Assembly (NCBI GenBank): GCA_963942565.1
Contig: OZ012686.1
Coordinates: 33,904,968 to 33,968,967, forward strand
Reading direction: 5' to 3'
From: Maea johnstoni
Lineage: Eukaryota > Annelida > Polychaeta > Spionida > Magelonidae
DNA: 64,000 bases
The notes beneath the pieces were generated by a model that was not told the DNA's origin, did not search any database, and saw only the letters and a program-made list of their open reading frames with translations. How positions within the stretch are numbered: the stretch's first letter is position 1; every line of letters starts with the position of its first letter. The position numbers and the translations under genes were made by a program. Below are positions 23,830 to 34,990 of this stretch, piece by piece.

Positions 23830-24206
23830 TTAGGCCGGCCCTAACGACATTTTAATTGCTCATCTGAAAATTCAGAGACAGGGCACCGCGGTGATGGGCT
23901 GTGACCTCTCCGTGCTCCCTGGTGCCCTGGATCTGCAAGGGAAATCATAACCTCCGCACCGTACCTGAGTGATTCTTAGCGCCCGAGGCGTCAGAATAAC
24001 CAATCGTGATGTAATAGATTCTAAACGTTTGTTGTGCGGGGTCGCCACCGGGACGGTAATTTAATTATATGTTTGTCGAAGGCCCTGCGGTGATTGCATT
24101 CATAATCTGTGGCCAGAACGCGCTTATTTGGCAACACTTTCCTGCGGCGGGGATCTTTGCCTTTGAAGGCGCTCATCGCAAGCATGTCAAGTATTCCTGG
24201 CCGGCC
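23830..24206. other. CpG-rich unique island bounded by GGCCGGCC
   Basis: GGCCGGCC at 23833 and 24199 bracket a unique CpG-rich stretch. No exon was recognised. Confidence 0.3.
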
Positions 24207-24811
24207 AGCAGAGAGGTGTAGTTTTGTAAAGGCAGGGTATGATGGAGATGAGTATCATCACTGTGCATGCAGGCCATGGCTGTGTGCAGGTAGTCACTGT
24301 GTGCACGGGCACCTGTAGACTATACTGAGGGTGTTTCTCAAGTCACTCCAACTCAAACATAGGTTTCCTTCCCTTAGAGCAGCGTGTATCTATGGCTGCT
24401 CATGCATGGCAAGAATTAGAGGAGGAGGAGGGAAAGGAGGAGGAGATAGGGGCACTAGACTCAGACTCACATGCCTGCTAGACCATTCATGCCCAGAGTT
24501 CGCTATGGATGCTATGATGATAGTTTATTGACTTGCAGGTTCACAATGAATACCAACATGACAGGGTTTCTGCTGCAGATATGCAGGGGAATTCCGGGAG
24601 ATTCAAGGACAGATTTTAAACTTGAAACAATTCACGGTTAGTCACAGCCAAAGATAAAAGCCCTTTCCAAAAGGAACCAACCCTAGCAGCTCTGTCCCTT
24701 TCTTGAATATGACCCCCCTTCCCTTACTCTGAAATGACATTATTGCTGACCCTGGTTGACACATTCTCACTCCAGGGTTCATAGAGAGGCTAATTGATTT
24801 GCCTGTTTTTC

Positions 24812-24838
24812 CTCACCTGTGAGTGATTGACAGGTGAG
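24812..24838. promoter_or_regulatory. E-box palindrome enclosing a PBX-MEIS decamer
   Basis: CTCACCTGT and ACAGGTGAG form a perfect 9-bp inverted repeat (24812-24820 and 24830-24838). Spanning the spacer and right arm is TGATTGACAG at 24824-24833, the exact PBX-MEIS composite. CACCTG is the E-box bound by ZEB/Snail-type factors, and TGACAGGTG is also close to TGIF/MEIS preferences. Confidence 0.5.
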
Positions 24839-25436
24839 AATAGCGAGGACACAACACTGAACTTTGATACAGGTATTGACATAGCAGCTCTCTGCTACTG
24901 TCCTTTACCACAGAATGCAAATTACATACCTTTATGAATATATACCGATGTACATAAGATGTACATATATACATACATATAAACATAAGTATTGTAATGC
25001 TCACCGAAACAGAAAATACATACATATGCAGCCACTCTAAGCAAAATGCATCAAGTAATGATTATAGTATTCTTTAGTGTTAGCACATATTTCACTCAGT
25101 GTTTTGTCCTGAAGACAGACACTGCAATAGCATCATTTCTGCTCTAAGAAATGGCTCTTGCCCTGAAGCCAAGGCCACTGATTCATACCTATCAAGTGCT
25201 CTCAGGAAATAGGCAATATCTGACTTAACTCAACTTGGGCAGGTTTATGTAGAACATTATTGGCAGGGGTATCTAAATAATAGCTAATGTTGCTGTCTTT
25301 GTGCCTGTAACGGCTCAGGGAATTATGTAACTAGTGAGTGGATATGTTCCATAGTATTAGATAACTTGTTTGGTTCCTAACTGGTATTTAATTGTAGGAG
25401 GAAGTAACAGAATGGATAGTTAAGCAATTTAGGAGA

Positions 25437-25457
25437 TGGGGGGGGGGGGGGGGGGGG
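25437..25457. repeat. G homopolymer
   Basis: A run of about 20 G residues. Confidence 0.95.
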
Positions 25458-25527
25458 CTTTAGGAACTGAACATTGTTTGTTCTGTATGTACAATACAAT
25501 CATTCTTTATAAAGTCATACCTATGCA

Positions 25528-25530
<3 letters not shown>

Positions 25531-25616
<86 letters not shown>
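25531..25616. repeat. (TA)n microsatellite
   Basis: Uninterrupted TA run in the large intron. Confidence 0.98.
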
Positions 25617-25618
<2 letters not shown>

Positions 25619-26449
25619 CATCCTATGTAGTGTAAGTGAGAATGCTCCCTGAGTGGTATGGTGGTAGATATAATTTTCTTGCTTGTTGGACCTGACTGTA
25701 CTCATTTAACTATATATGATAGGGTTTCCCATTACAGTGGTTGGGACTCTGACCACACCCTGAGCGTCATGATGATGTTTGCTAGGTTGCCTCATTTCGC
25801 AGCTCTAGCTGTGAATACATGGATATGAAGTGATTGTGGGGGGGTAATTAGTGTTGGCTGTTACATAAGGTGACACCAGGGGGACACTGGGCAGTGGTCC
25901 AGTTCCTGCTGACCGGGTCCGGGCAGGCGGCCGCTCTGATGGTGCCTGACCGCAGCGGCAGAGGCGGCAGCAGTGGAGCCCCATGCATTATTTATGAATC
26001 TGATATTAATTATAAGTTAACTGGACTGGCCAATAATGGAAAGTTATCAATCAGCGCTGGCAGGCTACATGACAGCTTCCACCACGGCTGGCTGCGAGGA
26101 ACAATGCCGCCAGACTTAATCGCAACTTTTGATCTCGGGTGCTCCTCCTCCTCTCCGCTGGCTGAGGAGTCATGGGCGATCTGAGCCCCCTGCCCGCGCT
26201 GCGCCCCGCCGGCTGACTGACCGTTCTTACGTCTTGAAGCAGCAGCAGCAGCAGGGGGTTGTGGGATGTATTTGATGATGGTTGAGAGGCAGAAGTGTCA
26301 ATGACAGATGCGAGCACTCCTTGCAGCGGGCACACTCCCTCAGACCCTCGCCCATTGTCTCTCACGCTCCCAACCGCCACCACAAATCACAGCTAATTAA
26401 GACCAGCTCTAATTGAAAATGGACACAAGTGTCAAAACTTGTATACATA

Positions 26450-26880
26450 CATAATTGGTAATTGATGCCGTCCCTATTGAGGGTGAACTGTAGAAATTAT
26501 CTCAGCATACGTATCATCTGAACATGTATGGTGTGATTGTCAGCATCTCGTAGCTTTTCAAGTACAAATCTCATAAGCATAATTAGTTTAGTTACTAATT
26601 CAACTAAAATTATCTCAGTGAGAGTGTCATCTTGACTCGCAGGGTGTAATAGTAAGCTTCTCATACTTTTTGAAGTTGTTCATAATTAGTACAAGTTACT
26701 TATACCATTGAGAGTGAAATGTAGAAATTGTTCAGTATAAGTGTCATCTGGACTTTCAAGGTGTGATACTGTGTATCTTATAACCATTGAAGTATATACA
26801 TAATTAGTAATAGTTACTATTTCCATTGTGAGTGAAATAGGTGTTTAATCTTGACTTGGAAGAGTGTGAAATTAAGTATT
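26450..26880. repeat. Four decayed tandem copies of a 103-128 bp unit with CATAATTAG
   Basis: CATAATT(A/G)GT starts at 26450, 26578, 26681 and 26799. Within units the order is CATAATTAGT.., AGTTACT, CCATTGAGAGTGAA, TAGAAATT, CAGTATAAGTGTCATCT, GACT, AGGGTGTGAT. The best copies are the third and fourth. It ends 790 bp before the last Meis exon. Each copy carries a TAATTA-like homeodomain core. Confidence 0.65.
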
Positions 26881-27668
26881 TTGTTGCAGTTGAAGTTAAT
26901 AAAAAACTTGCTTATCACCGCTGTTTCTTTTGAATGTAAAAATTAACCAGTAGAAATGCGTTTGTGACTATGTAGTTATGAATTAGGATACAAAAGCTTT
27001 TGCAAGTAGTTCTGTGTATTTTGAGATAATCGCTGCTTTTGAATTATGCAAATATATAATGGATATTCATTTCATTTAGTCCATTCATGATTCTAGCGTC
27101 CCTTGAAAAGCATCCTCCTGTCTTCGGTGCTGAAAAATATTGTATAAATAGTTCAGGCATTTTTGGCCACTGTATGAGTGAGTTTGTTAAACTTGGTTTA
27201 TAATTGGGCTGTTTGATGGCGATTATGAATTATCAAAAATATTCTTTTTGTTGAATGTCCCTTTCCAAATGATATTTGGAATACTAAGAAACACCTAGAA
27301 TTTTCTGAGGAAAAAAACATGTTTTTATGTATGATTTGTCACTTTATGAAAATATCTGTTCGTTTCTGTTGCACATATTTTGATATGCATTTCATGAATG
27401 CTAACATTTTTTGATATATGACATGATGCTTTGTTTATTTTCAGTATGGTTTTAATTAATTCTTTGGCCAATTAACACTGAACTACCAAGCTCTTTTCAA
27501 AAGCATCTAATATCCAGGTGACAATTTCAGAGGGAACTAGGCTTGCATGGAGTAATGCAATGTTGAGGCCATTGAGATCATTTCCATCAACGTGTGGCCA
27601 TAGTAGTGCTGCTTGTGTTGATATTACTCCTACAGCTACTTATGTGTGTCTTTCTTGTTCCATTGCAG

Positions 27669-27919
27669 GTCTACAGGGAATGCATGGTGCTGATATGTAC
27701 GGTGTTCCGCCAGTGACCTCCAACTATTCCGCCATGCAACAAATACGTCCTCCAGTTCACTCGCAAGCTATGCTGATCCCAGGCCATCCCCATCACACCA
27801 TGATGATGGCCCACGGAGGGCCCATGGGCCATCCTGGAATGCCACTACAGTCCGCACAGAGTCCGCCCCTCCATGGAGGCATGGATATGGGACATATACA
27901 GGACATCCATGCCGGATAA
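27669..27919 (+). CDS. Meis: Meis/homothorax terminal coding exon and stop
   Basis: Last coding exon, after acceptor TTCTTGTTCCATTGCAG. The first two bases complete the Gly codon begun at 10565. It encodes 82 residues and ends with TAA. It begins LQGMHGADMYGVPPVTSNYS, then IRPPVHSQAMLIPGHPHHTM, MMAHGGPMGHPGMPLQSAQS and ends HIQDIHAG. This matches the vertebrate MEIS1/2 tail in order (LQSMPGDYV..., PPMHS, HPHHPAMMMHGGP, HPGM, SAQSP, and the closing MDIHAQ). The usual last residue Gln is Gly here. The intron before it is 17.1 kb. I found no counterpart of the vertebrate alternative end GQWHYM in that intron. Confidence 0.97.
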
Positions 27920-27966
27920 CTAGAGACCATGATCATAATGATAATAACAATAATAAGAATATTGAT

Positions 27967-27983
27967 AATAAATAATAAATAAA
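27967..27983 (+). terminator. Cluster of three AATAAA poly(A) signals
   Basis: AATAAA occurs at 27967-27972, 27974-27979 and 27978-27983, beginning 48 bases after the Meis stop codon. A G/T-bearing stretch follows at about 28020-28060. This would give a very short 3' UTR if used. Confidence 0.4.
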
Positions 27984-28173
27984 TGGTTTAATATGACTTA
28001 CAAACAAACAAACAAACTTGAGGCAGTTGCTGCTGCTGCTGCGGTTGTTGATGCAGTCAGCTGCTGCTGATGCTGTTGCCATGGCAACTCCATCCCACCA
28101 CCACCGTGACAATGACAATGATGGCGATGATTATTGTGGTGGTGGCGATGACAATGATGATGACAATGACTTC

Positions 28174-28208
<35 letters not shown>

Positions 28209-28293
28209 CAAAGAGGAGGAGGAGAAGGGAGCTGGTGGTTGTGAACCCCCTGGCTTCGCGATGTGTGTGCATCTACTGAACACTTGTGGCCAA

Positions 28294-28312
28294 CCGTAGT
28301 TGTGAACTACGG
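28294..28312 (+). other. Hairpin with GTG triloop in the Meis 3' flank
   Basis: CCGTAGTT GTG AACTACGG: an 8-bp perfect stem around a three-base loop, about 375 bases after the Meis stop. It pairs in style with the hairpin at 28355. Confidence 0.45.
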
Positions 28313-28354
28313 ACAGGACATCAAGGCTCCAAGGATGATGTGCAACGCCGGGCC

Positions 28355-28371
28355 CGAGAATGTGATTCTCG
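28355..28371 (+). other. Second hairpin with the same GTG triloop
   Basis: CGAGAAT GTG ATTCTCG: a 7-bp perfect stem with the same GTG loop as the hairpin 43 bases upstream. The stem sequence differs, so the loop is shared by structure and not by duplication. Confidence 0.45.
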
Positions 28372-30674
28372 TCAAGCGGTGGCCGGGCAGTGGTCATCGT
28401 TCGGCCGCACCGCGCGAAAAAAAGGAAGGTTGGGTCTATTATTCTCTCTAACTAGTCACTCACAACTTGTCACTGTGTAGTATTATACGTTTCTCACATA
28501 TTTTTGTGACTTGGTAAAAAAAAAAAGTTATCTCGCTCCCCGCCCTGACGATGCCAGGGACTGCTGTCTCGTGATCGGCAGCCGTCTTGTGGCAGTCCGC
28601 AAAAACAAGGAAAATGGGGGCAAAACTATCAAAAGTTTTGTTGTTCAATTTACGCATGAGAGAAGAAGAAAAAAATCTGTAACTCTGATGAAAAAAAAAC
28701 TGTTGCATAATAGTACTGATTTGATGTGGGATATTTTGCACTAGCATTTGGCTGATACTTAATTGGCTGTCGTACTTATGTTCTTGCTACAGTCTAGTTT
28801 TGTGCTATGGACAACCGTAGGTCTATAGACCCCCCTGGTCTGGATGTATTTTTCCTCTCTTCCGGGTGGACGCGCGGGTGCATGCAATGTACTTGCTGTT
28901 CAACTTTTGTCATGTGTCAGTAGTCTCACTATGATCACACCTTGTATAAAGACAATCCATGAGCTTAGAGAAAAAAAAGGTGCAAATTGTGCATGTATAA
29001 TAGTCAAATCTCACTTATCTGTTCTTAGGTTGTTGTTGAACTCTCTCCAAGGTCGCGACCCTGACGTTCAAGGTCAACTATTAGAATCTTTAACCCAGGC
29101 CCAGAGAGAGCATGGTCCTCCTGTTGTGTATGGTATGGGAGGCATGGGGAAAGTTTTGGAAGGGTTGGGAGGGATTAGGAGAGGGGAAACTACGTATTTT
29201 CTTGCTTAGATAAGTTCAAACACCAGTTCATAATGCCAGTTATTCACTATTTTAGTCATGGTAAATTTCCTGATTTTACAGTTCGAGGTTCAACCTTTCT
29301 GTATTAAGGATTAAACCCATTTCTGGCAAGTAAAAAATACACCCTGCTCCCTTTTAATTTAACCGCCTGTCCTTGCCCTCTGATATACTTATGAAACGGG
29401 TATAAATTCTCCATTGCATCTTCATCTCTTTTGTCTGGGTAGTCTGGGTTATATACCTCTTGGCCGACGAGTCTTTGGACCCTGAACGTTAGCGTTATGG
29501 CCGACATCCTTTCCCAAGCTTGGCATAGGCGCTAGCTGCTCCCCAATTTTTCTTCTTTACCCCCTTCCCCACCCCCTCTCTCCCTCTCTACTTCCCCCTC
29601 TTTCCCCCCTCCCTCAATGACTGTACAATTTAAGATGTATAGAATGAGTGTATTGTGTACAAATGACAAAAGAGATGTGATTCTTAGGGATATTGTAGAT
29701 AAAATAAAAGACATAGTAGCACTTCCCACTTGAGAGCTCCTTTCTCGTTCTTGAGGTGTGGAGGCTTGGGCCACTCCAAATTATCGAGTTCCTTTGGGTG
29801 ACGATGACAACAATGACCTTTATATGTTGATTTTGTATAGTTATGTATACATGTGACACTCCCTAACATATAGATTAGCTGGGAGTTTCTGTTTTATGTT
29901 TTATCCGAAATCCTTTACAGTTCAAACCACTTTAATGAAATGGTTAGGCTTTTCTAACCACCCATTTTAATTGGTTCTATCAGTGAAATGATTTAGAGTG
30001 GCCTCGAAATTATATTGGAGTACTTCGTTGTTGAAGTATTGTGTATTAATAGGGTAAAAGTGTGGAAAGTCGTTTAAAAAAACACTGCAATAATGACAGA
30101 TGCTCGTTTTTGTGAACTTGAATGTTTTCTGAATGTTCAAGGCAGACTTTTTTCAGTTAACCTCATTTTGAGTAAAGTCAAACTTTACTAAATTTGCCTA
30201 CGCTACTCTGTACTATCCTTTGTCTATAGCTTGCAATTAGATTTAACAAAAGGTTTGCTCATTTTAGCATTTCAAAGGTGCTTTTAGCTGCGTATTGCAA
30301 TATTTTATGGAAAACCCTTTAAGAAAGGATAATTTAGTAGACCCAACTGTTTTTGATACAAAATATAAAATTATAAATGGAAGATTTTTATAATCACTAC
30401 TTGTAAAGAAACTGAACTGAAAATATTATATTGATGACAATGATTATTATTTCTAATGTATTTCCATGTTAAAATGCCTGGAGTGGTAACTATAGGGTGT
30501 ACCGTCTAATTTGGTTGAGTTGATTTTGTAAAGACATACCTCATACTAAATAGAGCCCATCGTTAGAGGCCACTAGTACTGTTGGCATATGCTTTGTGGA
30601 CAGGATGCCAGTCCTCCTGTCGCTGGCACAAGATGCCAATCAGATGTACATCAGTCTGCAAAACATCACACCAC

Positions 30675-30680
30675 AAATAA
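30675..30680 (+). terminator. Possible distal poly(A) signal
   Basis: AATAAA in the stretch ACAAATAAATCGAC, followed about 35 bases on by the GT/T-rich run TTATGTCTTGTTTTT. It lies just before the 30-bp minisatellite. It is a candidate distal Meis 3' end only. Confidence 0.25.
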
Positions 30681-30732
30681 ATCGACTGTTGCTAAAAAAT
30701 ACAATGTTATGTCTTGTTTTTCCCCCCAAAAT

Positions 30733-31360
30733 CTTCATTCTTTGCTCCATTCAAATGACTGCTGAGATTCTTTGCTCCACGCAATTGACTGCTGAGATTC
30801 TTTGCTATTCAATTGACTGTTAAGATTCTTTGCTCCATTCAATTGACTGTTGAGATTCTTTTCTGCATTCAATTGACTGCTGAGATTTTTTGCTGCATTC
30901 AATTGACTGCCGAGATTCTTTGCTATTTAATTGACTGTTGAGATTCTTTGCTCCATTCAATTGACTGTTGAGATTCTTTTCTGCATTCAATTGACTGCTG
31001 AGATTCTTTGCTGCATTTAATTGACTGCCGAGATTCTTTGCTCCATTCAATTGACTGCTGAGATTCTTTGCTCCATTCAATTGGCTGCTGAGGTTCTTTG
31101 CTCCATTCAATTGACTGTTGAGATTCTTTGTTCCATTCAATTGACTGCTGAGATTCTTTGACATTCAATTGACTGCTGAGATTCTTTGTTCCATTCAATT
31201 GACTGCTGAGATTCTTTGTTCCATTCAATTGACTGTTGAGATTCTTTGCTCTATTCAATTGACTGCTGAGATTCTTTGCTATTCAATTGACTGCTGAGAT
31301 TCTTTGCTCCATTCAATTGACTGTTGAGATTCTTTGCTCCATTCAATTGACTGTTGAGAA
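30733..31360. repeat. 30-bp minisatellite, 21 units, downstream of Meis
   Basis: Unit of the form TTTGCTCCATTCAATTGACT + GCTGAGATTC, with variants at the GCTCC position and some 28-bp units. Sequence on either side (ATACAATGTT...TTTT...CATTCAAA at 30700 and at 31367) is itself a diverged duplication. The minus strand stays open in two frames because the unit has no stop there; I do not call a protein. Confidence 0.95.
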
Positions 31361-33060
31361 AAAGATACAATGTTTTTGTTTTATTCTCCTGAAATCTTTC
31401 TTTTTTGACCCATTCAAACAATGGTTGCTAACAACATGTTTTGTGTATCCCCTGAAAACATTTTGACCCACTTAATTAAAACATGCTTAAAATAATGTTG
31501 CTTCTGAAATCTTACTTTTAGATCATTCAACTCTAATTTTAGAATACAATCTTGTGTCTTATCCAACCCATGAATGTGTTCTTTTTTACCTATTCCTATG
31601 CACATGTGGAGTGTGCACATACTCCGACACATATGTGAAATTCTTCATAACTAAGCAACATTCTTGGAATTTTTTAATTGGAAATTTTGTATTAAATCCC
31701 TCTTCAAATTTTTATCAACTTTTATTTTACCTAAGGATTATTTTCAATGTCAGATTGTGCATACACACAAGAAAAATGTCAGTTGTTTATATGACTAGAA
31801 ATGAAGTGGAGAATACAATTGAATCTGAGATTATGAATACAACCTCTAAGACAACTCATGGTTTACTCAAAAGCTTCTCTAGTTTTAACTGAAACTGGTC
31901 CTTAAGTTTTAATTGGATCAGGATTTTTCAACCAATGGAAATAAATATTTTACAGTTGAGAATGTAAATGCCTTGTAAATGTGAAAAACTTGTCCTTGTA
32001 AAAGCATTATGGAGATAAATGATCATTCTGCTCTGAGAAATAATTGTTCATTACAACTATGTCTAAGATATCCATGATACTACTGTTCCAGGTAGGAGTG
32101 GGCTTTGCAATCTGTAGCAGTATGGTATTATGGAAATTTCAAACATATGATATCATACAAATTGAGCTGCTATTACCCAATAATGCCTGCATCACCCAAG
32201 AAGTCCTGATTGTTTTGGATGTATTTTCCTGATTATTGTAAGTAATGGATTTTAAGGAGAAATATTAATGAACTCATGCAATACCCTTATTTCAATTATT
32301 CCACACATGCATGCTTTATTTCAGCTGCTATCAAAGATACACATACACTCATAAAGAACTCTCAACACAAATGAATTAAGTCAGGTCAGCAGAAGCTTTC
32401 CCATAGGAAACCAAAGAATTTCCTAGATACTTTTAGTAAAAACCTTGAAACATGCCGCTTTAATCGTAAAAGTTATATTATATATTTAGATTCCAAAAAA
32501 GCCTAAGAAGTACACATCAACCTGCAAAATTTGCAATCCATCTAAAAAGCTTTTTCCTACAGAAGTAAATTTGAAAAATCAATGGAGAAAGCAATATAAA
32601 AGATAAATTTATGTAACTATCTAGATGCAGGAAATTGTTCATGGCTCACTGGTAATTTGCTTGAAGAGAGAGACCTCTCCAAAATTTCAAACTAATCAAG
32701 TACATACTATGTGCATGCATGTATCTGGAAATGTAATACAATGAAAACTAATCTGGAAATATAGTTCAAATGTGTATGGTACATTCTGATCCACAGTTTT
32801 CTTTTTGTTTTGCTTTTGTCATAAATAAGCCAAACAGAGACATGAGAAATATGCATCTTTTACACACTACACCAAAATTAATTCCTTTGCATAAATGGCC
32901 TATTATGATGACTACACTATTTTCAACTGAAATGCTCAGAATACAAACGTAACTAATTAAATAAAGTGATACCAACAGAAATGCAACTTTCTGCCAAATA
33001 TTTTCTGGAAATATTGCTTGTTGTCAAGACTTTATCTATATGGCAGTCCATGGTATGCTT
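31361..33060. other. CpG-depleted AT-rich flank, no gene
   Basis: Hand count from 31381 to 33000 gives four CpG dinucleotides in 1,620 bp. No gene, tRNA or repeat family was recognised. Confidence 0.6.
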
Positions 33061-34990
33061 CAAATGTGAACGAGTCAATGATAGATTACCACGATGAGAA
33101 AGTTCTCTATCCCTCCGCCATTCATTCAAGTTGGTAAACCCCCTTCTAGCGACCTCTTGCATAGACGCGTTACGAAGGTCCAACCTGATCGCTCCCCACG
33201 AATGAACTACGCTCAATCAATATGAAAAGAACGAGGAGGCGAATTATTGCTATAACCTGCAACATACCGGTAGCATCCGAGTCATGCTGGCTTCTTTCTG
33301 GTGCGTATTCGTCTCGTGGCTTTAACAGTTAGATATTTTTCAAGATACACCAATACGTCATTGGTATGCGCTATGCAGATACGTCACCACCGGCCAACTG
33401 AAATCAGTGTATGCCAACCACCAATGTAACATTACCTCCGTCCCTCAAATACGTCATCTACTTTTAGACATGTAGATAAGTTATTCGTTGATGCTGTATA
33501 TGGATACGTCATTCTACCTAATCCAGAAACGTCGTCAACATGCAAGTTTACAATGTATCAACCAAGATTTTATCACCTAAACGATACGTCATTCACCGAC
33601 GAGCACGCTGTGTTAACTGATTCACATTCTTTCAAAATATTCGTTTCAAATATACCAACCATTGTGCTGCTGGTGGATAATTTGGCCAATACAAAATGAT
33701 ACAATAAAACTTTGGAAGGGTAATAAGCTGATAAGGGCTCAATGTTCTCAATGCACTATTTATTCCATAAGCGATAAAATGAATGAATTCCCATGTCAAT
33801 GCCAACAAAACTGTTGTGACGTGATACAATCGCCAATACTATCTGAGTGCGCGATCATGCATTTTAGTGTTTAGTTTTTTGAGGATTTTGGAAAAGCACA
33901 TCCAGGAAATTGATAAATCATTTTCGTCAACGCTAGCACTCAATCCGACAGACCTTGCTACCTTGGCCATATCAAAGGAAATTAATGTTTGAAGTGGAAG
34001 AAGAAGACGGACGCAAAACATTCCCCAAGTTAGAGCCATAAATATAGTACATGTTTAACGGGCGAAAATACCCTAATTAATTTAGTTTGATTCATTAGAG
34101 AGCGAGTCGCCGTTTGTTTGCGTGTGGACCCATGCAGGTCGGCCACATCAGTTCCCTTCATTCCTCTCCGGCCTTCCACAAAACTAATCATTCCGATCTA
34201 CATTGAGAACTTACACACAGCCCGTCTCCCTTCAGCCCCTCTCCCAGGTAAAGGAGATATCCTACCGCTCGGAGGCATAGTCGAATGTAGGATCTAACGG
34301 TAGAAATGCTTGTCCGTCAGCAAATGCAATCACACACAATAACGGAATATTATCATTGTAATCTCATGTTAGCAATAGCAATTGTTTTTCGACGTTACAG
34401 TGATAGTGTTGATATAAATGTTTCCACCATGCCTCCGAGGGCCAGGATATGTTACATTGACCTTTGGGGGTACATGATTTCTGTCGGTTTTTTAAAGATT
34501 CATGATACAAACGATATATTTTATATGAGGAAATCCACACGTACCCCCACACCCACACAACCCCGATAATCACTATCAATTCTGAAAAAGCTAGCCTAAC
34601 CCCCCGATAAATTACTTTCCGTGAGGCAAGTTTTGCTGCAGACTTTGCCCCGGCAGGAGCAGTGCGTTTTGTCCGGTGCGGGCCGAGACGTTGTTTTCAG
34701 ATGTGTACGCCTCGCGGCACGATAAGCGCGGGGCTGAGGCACCGATGGCGATTAGCGCCATGCACTGCGGCGGCGGATAAAAAAGGCGGGCCTGGACTAG
34801 TTTATGCTAGAAACACAGCGCAAAAATCAATAGCGGGTCAAATGTCGCCAGAAGCGGGGATCATGCGCACGTTCAAATATTATGAAAATCATCCCCAGTC
34901 AATGCCGGTCCTACGGGTCAGGAGGGAGTCAAAGAAATTCTTTTTTCCAGTGCAATTAGCCGAAATTGACCCCACTTTTTGTCGGTAAAT
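33061..34990. other. CpG-rich island at the edge of the desert
   Basis: Hand count gives 42 CpG between 33001 and 34020, against four in the preceding 1.6 kb. 34630-34990 is the most GC-rich part. A frame of 108 codons there has no recognisable domain. Candidate promoter or enhancer island by composition. Confidence 0.4.
33354..33591. promoter_or_regulatory. Homotypic cluster of five TACGTCA sites
   Basis: TACGTCA at 33354, 33380, 33450, 33505 and 33585, all in one orientation, plus AACGTCGTC near 33528. TGACGTA is a CREB/ATF-type half-site. Three copies extend to GATACGTCA, two of them to GATACGTCATTC. Confidence 0.5.

Larger units (their letters stand above)
10566..27668 (+). other. Meis: Meis intron, 17.1 kb
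   Basis: Starts with donor GTAAGT and ends with TTGCAG. No extra exon was recognised. It contains several tandem arrays, three (TA)n tracts, CpG-rich islands, an E-box/PBX-MEIS composite and forward-oriented CTCF-like motifs. Such long final introns with regulatory islands are typical of Meis genes; any regulatory role here is inference. Confidence 0.85.
27920..30732 (+). other. Meis: Meis 3' UTR and downstream flank (true end not determined)
   Basis: Follows the TAA stop. It includes three overlapping AATAAA signals within 65 bp of the stop, a (GAT)n run at about 28177-28209, two small perfect hairpins, and further AATAAA motifs at 29703 and 30675. No other gene was recognised. Whether the transcript ends early or near 30.7 kb cannot be told from sequence. 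Confidence 0.5.

Noticed and set aside
25873-25886. ACACCAGGGGGACA as a further CTCF-like site
   Set aside because: Only 10 of 14 core positions; not counted in the cluster argument.
28820-28831. Palindrome GGTCTATAGACC in the Meis 3' flank
   Set aside because: A single 12-bp palindrome is expected at this frequency and has no loop to fold as RNA.
30820-31258. Minus-strand repeat protein of NLSSQLNGAK type
   Set aside because: Unit lengths of 30 and 28 bp break any single frame, and the array looks like a minisatellite.
34662-34988. 108-codon frame in the CpG-rich island
   Set aside because: No domain, Arg/Cys-rich as expected from CpG-rich DNA; kept only as part of the island.
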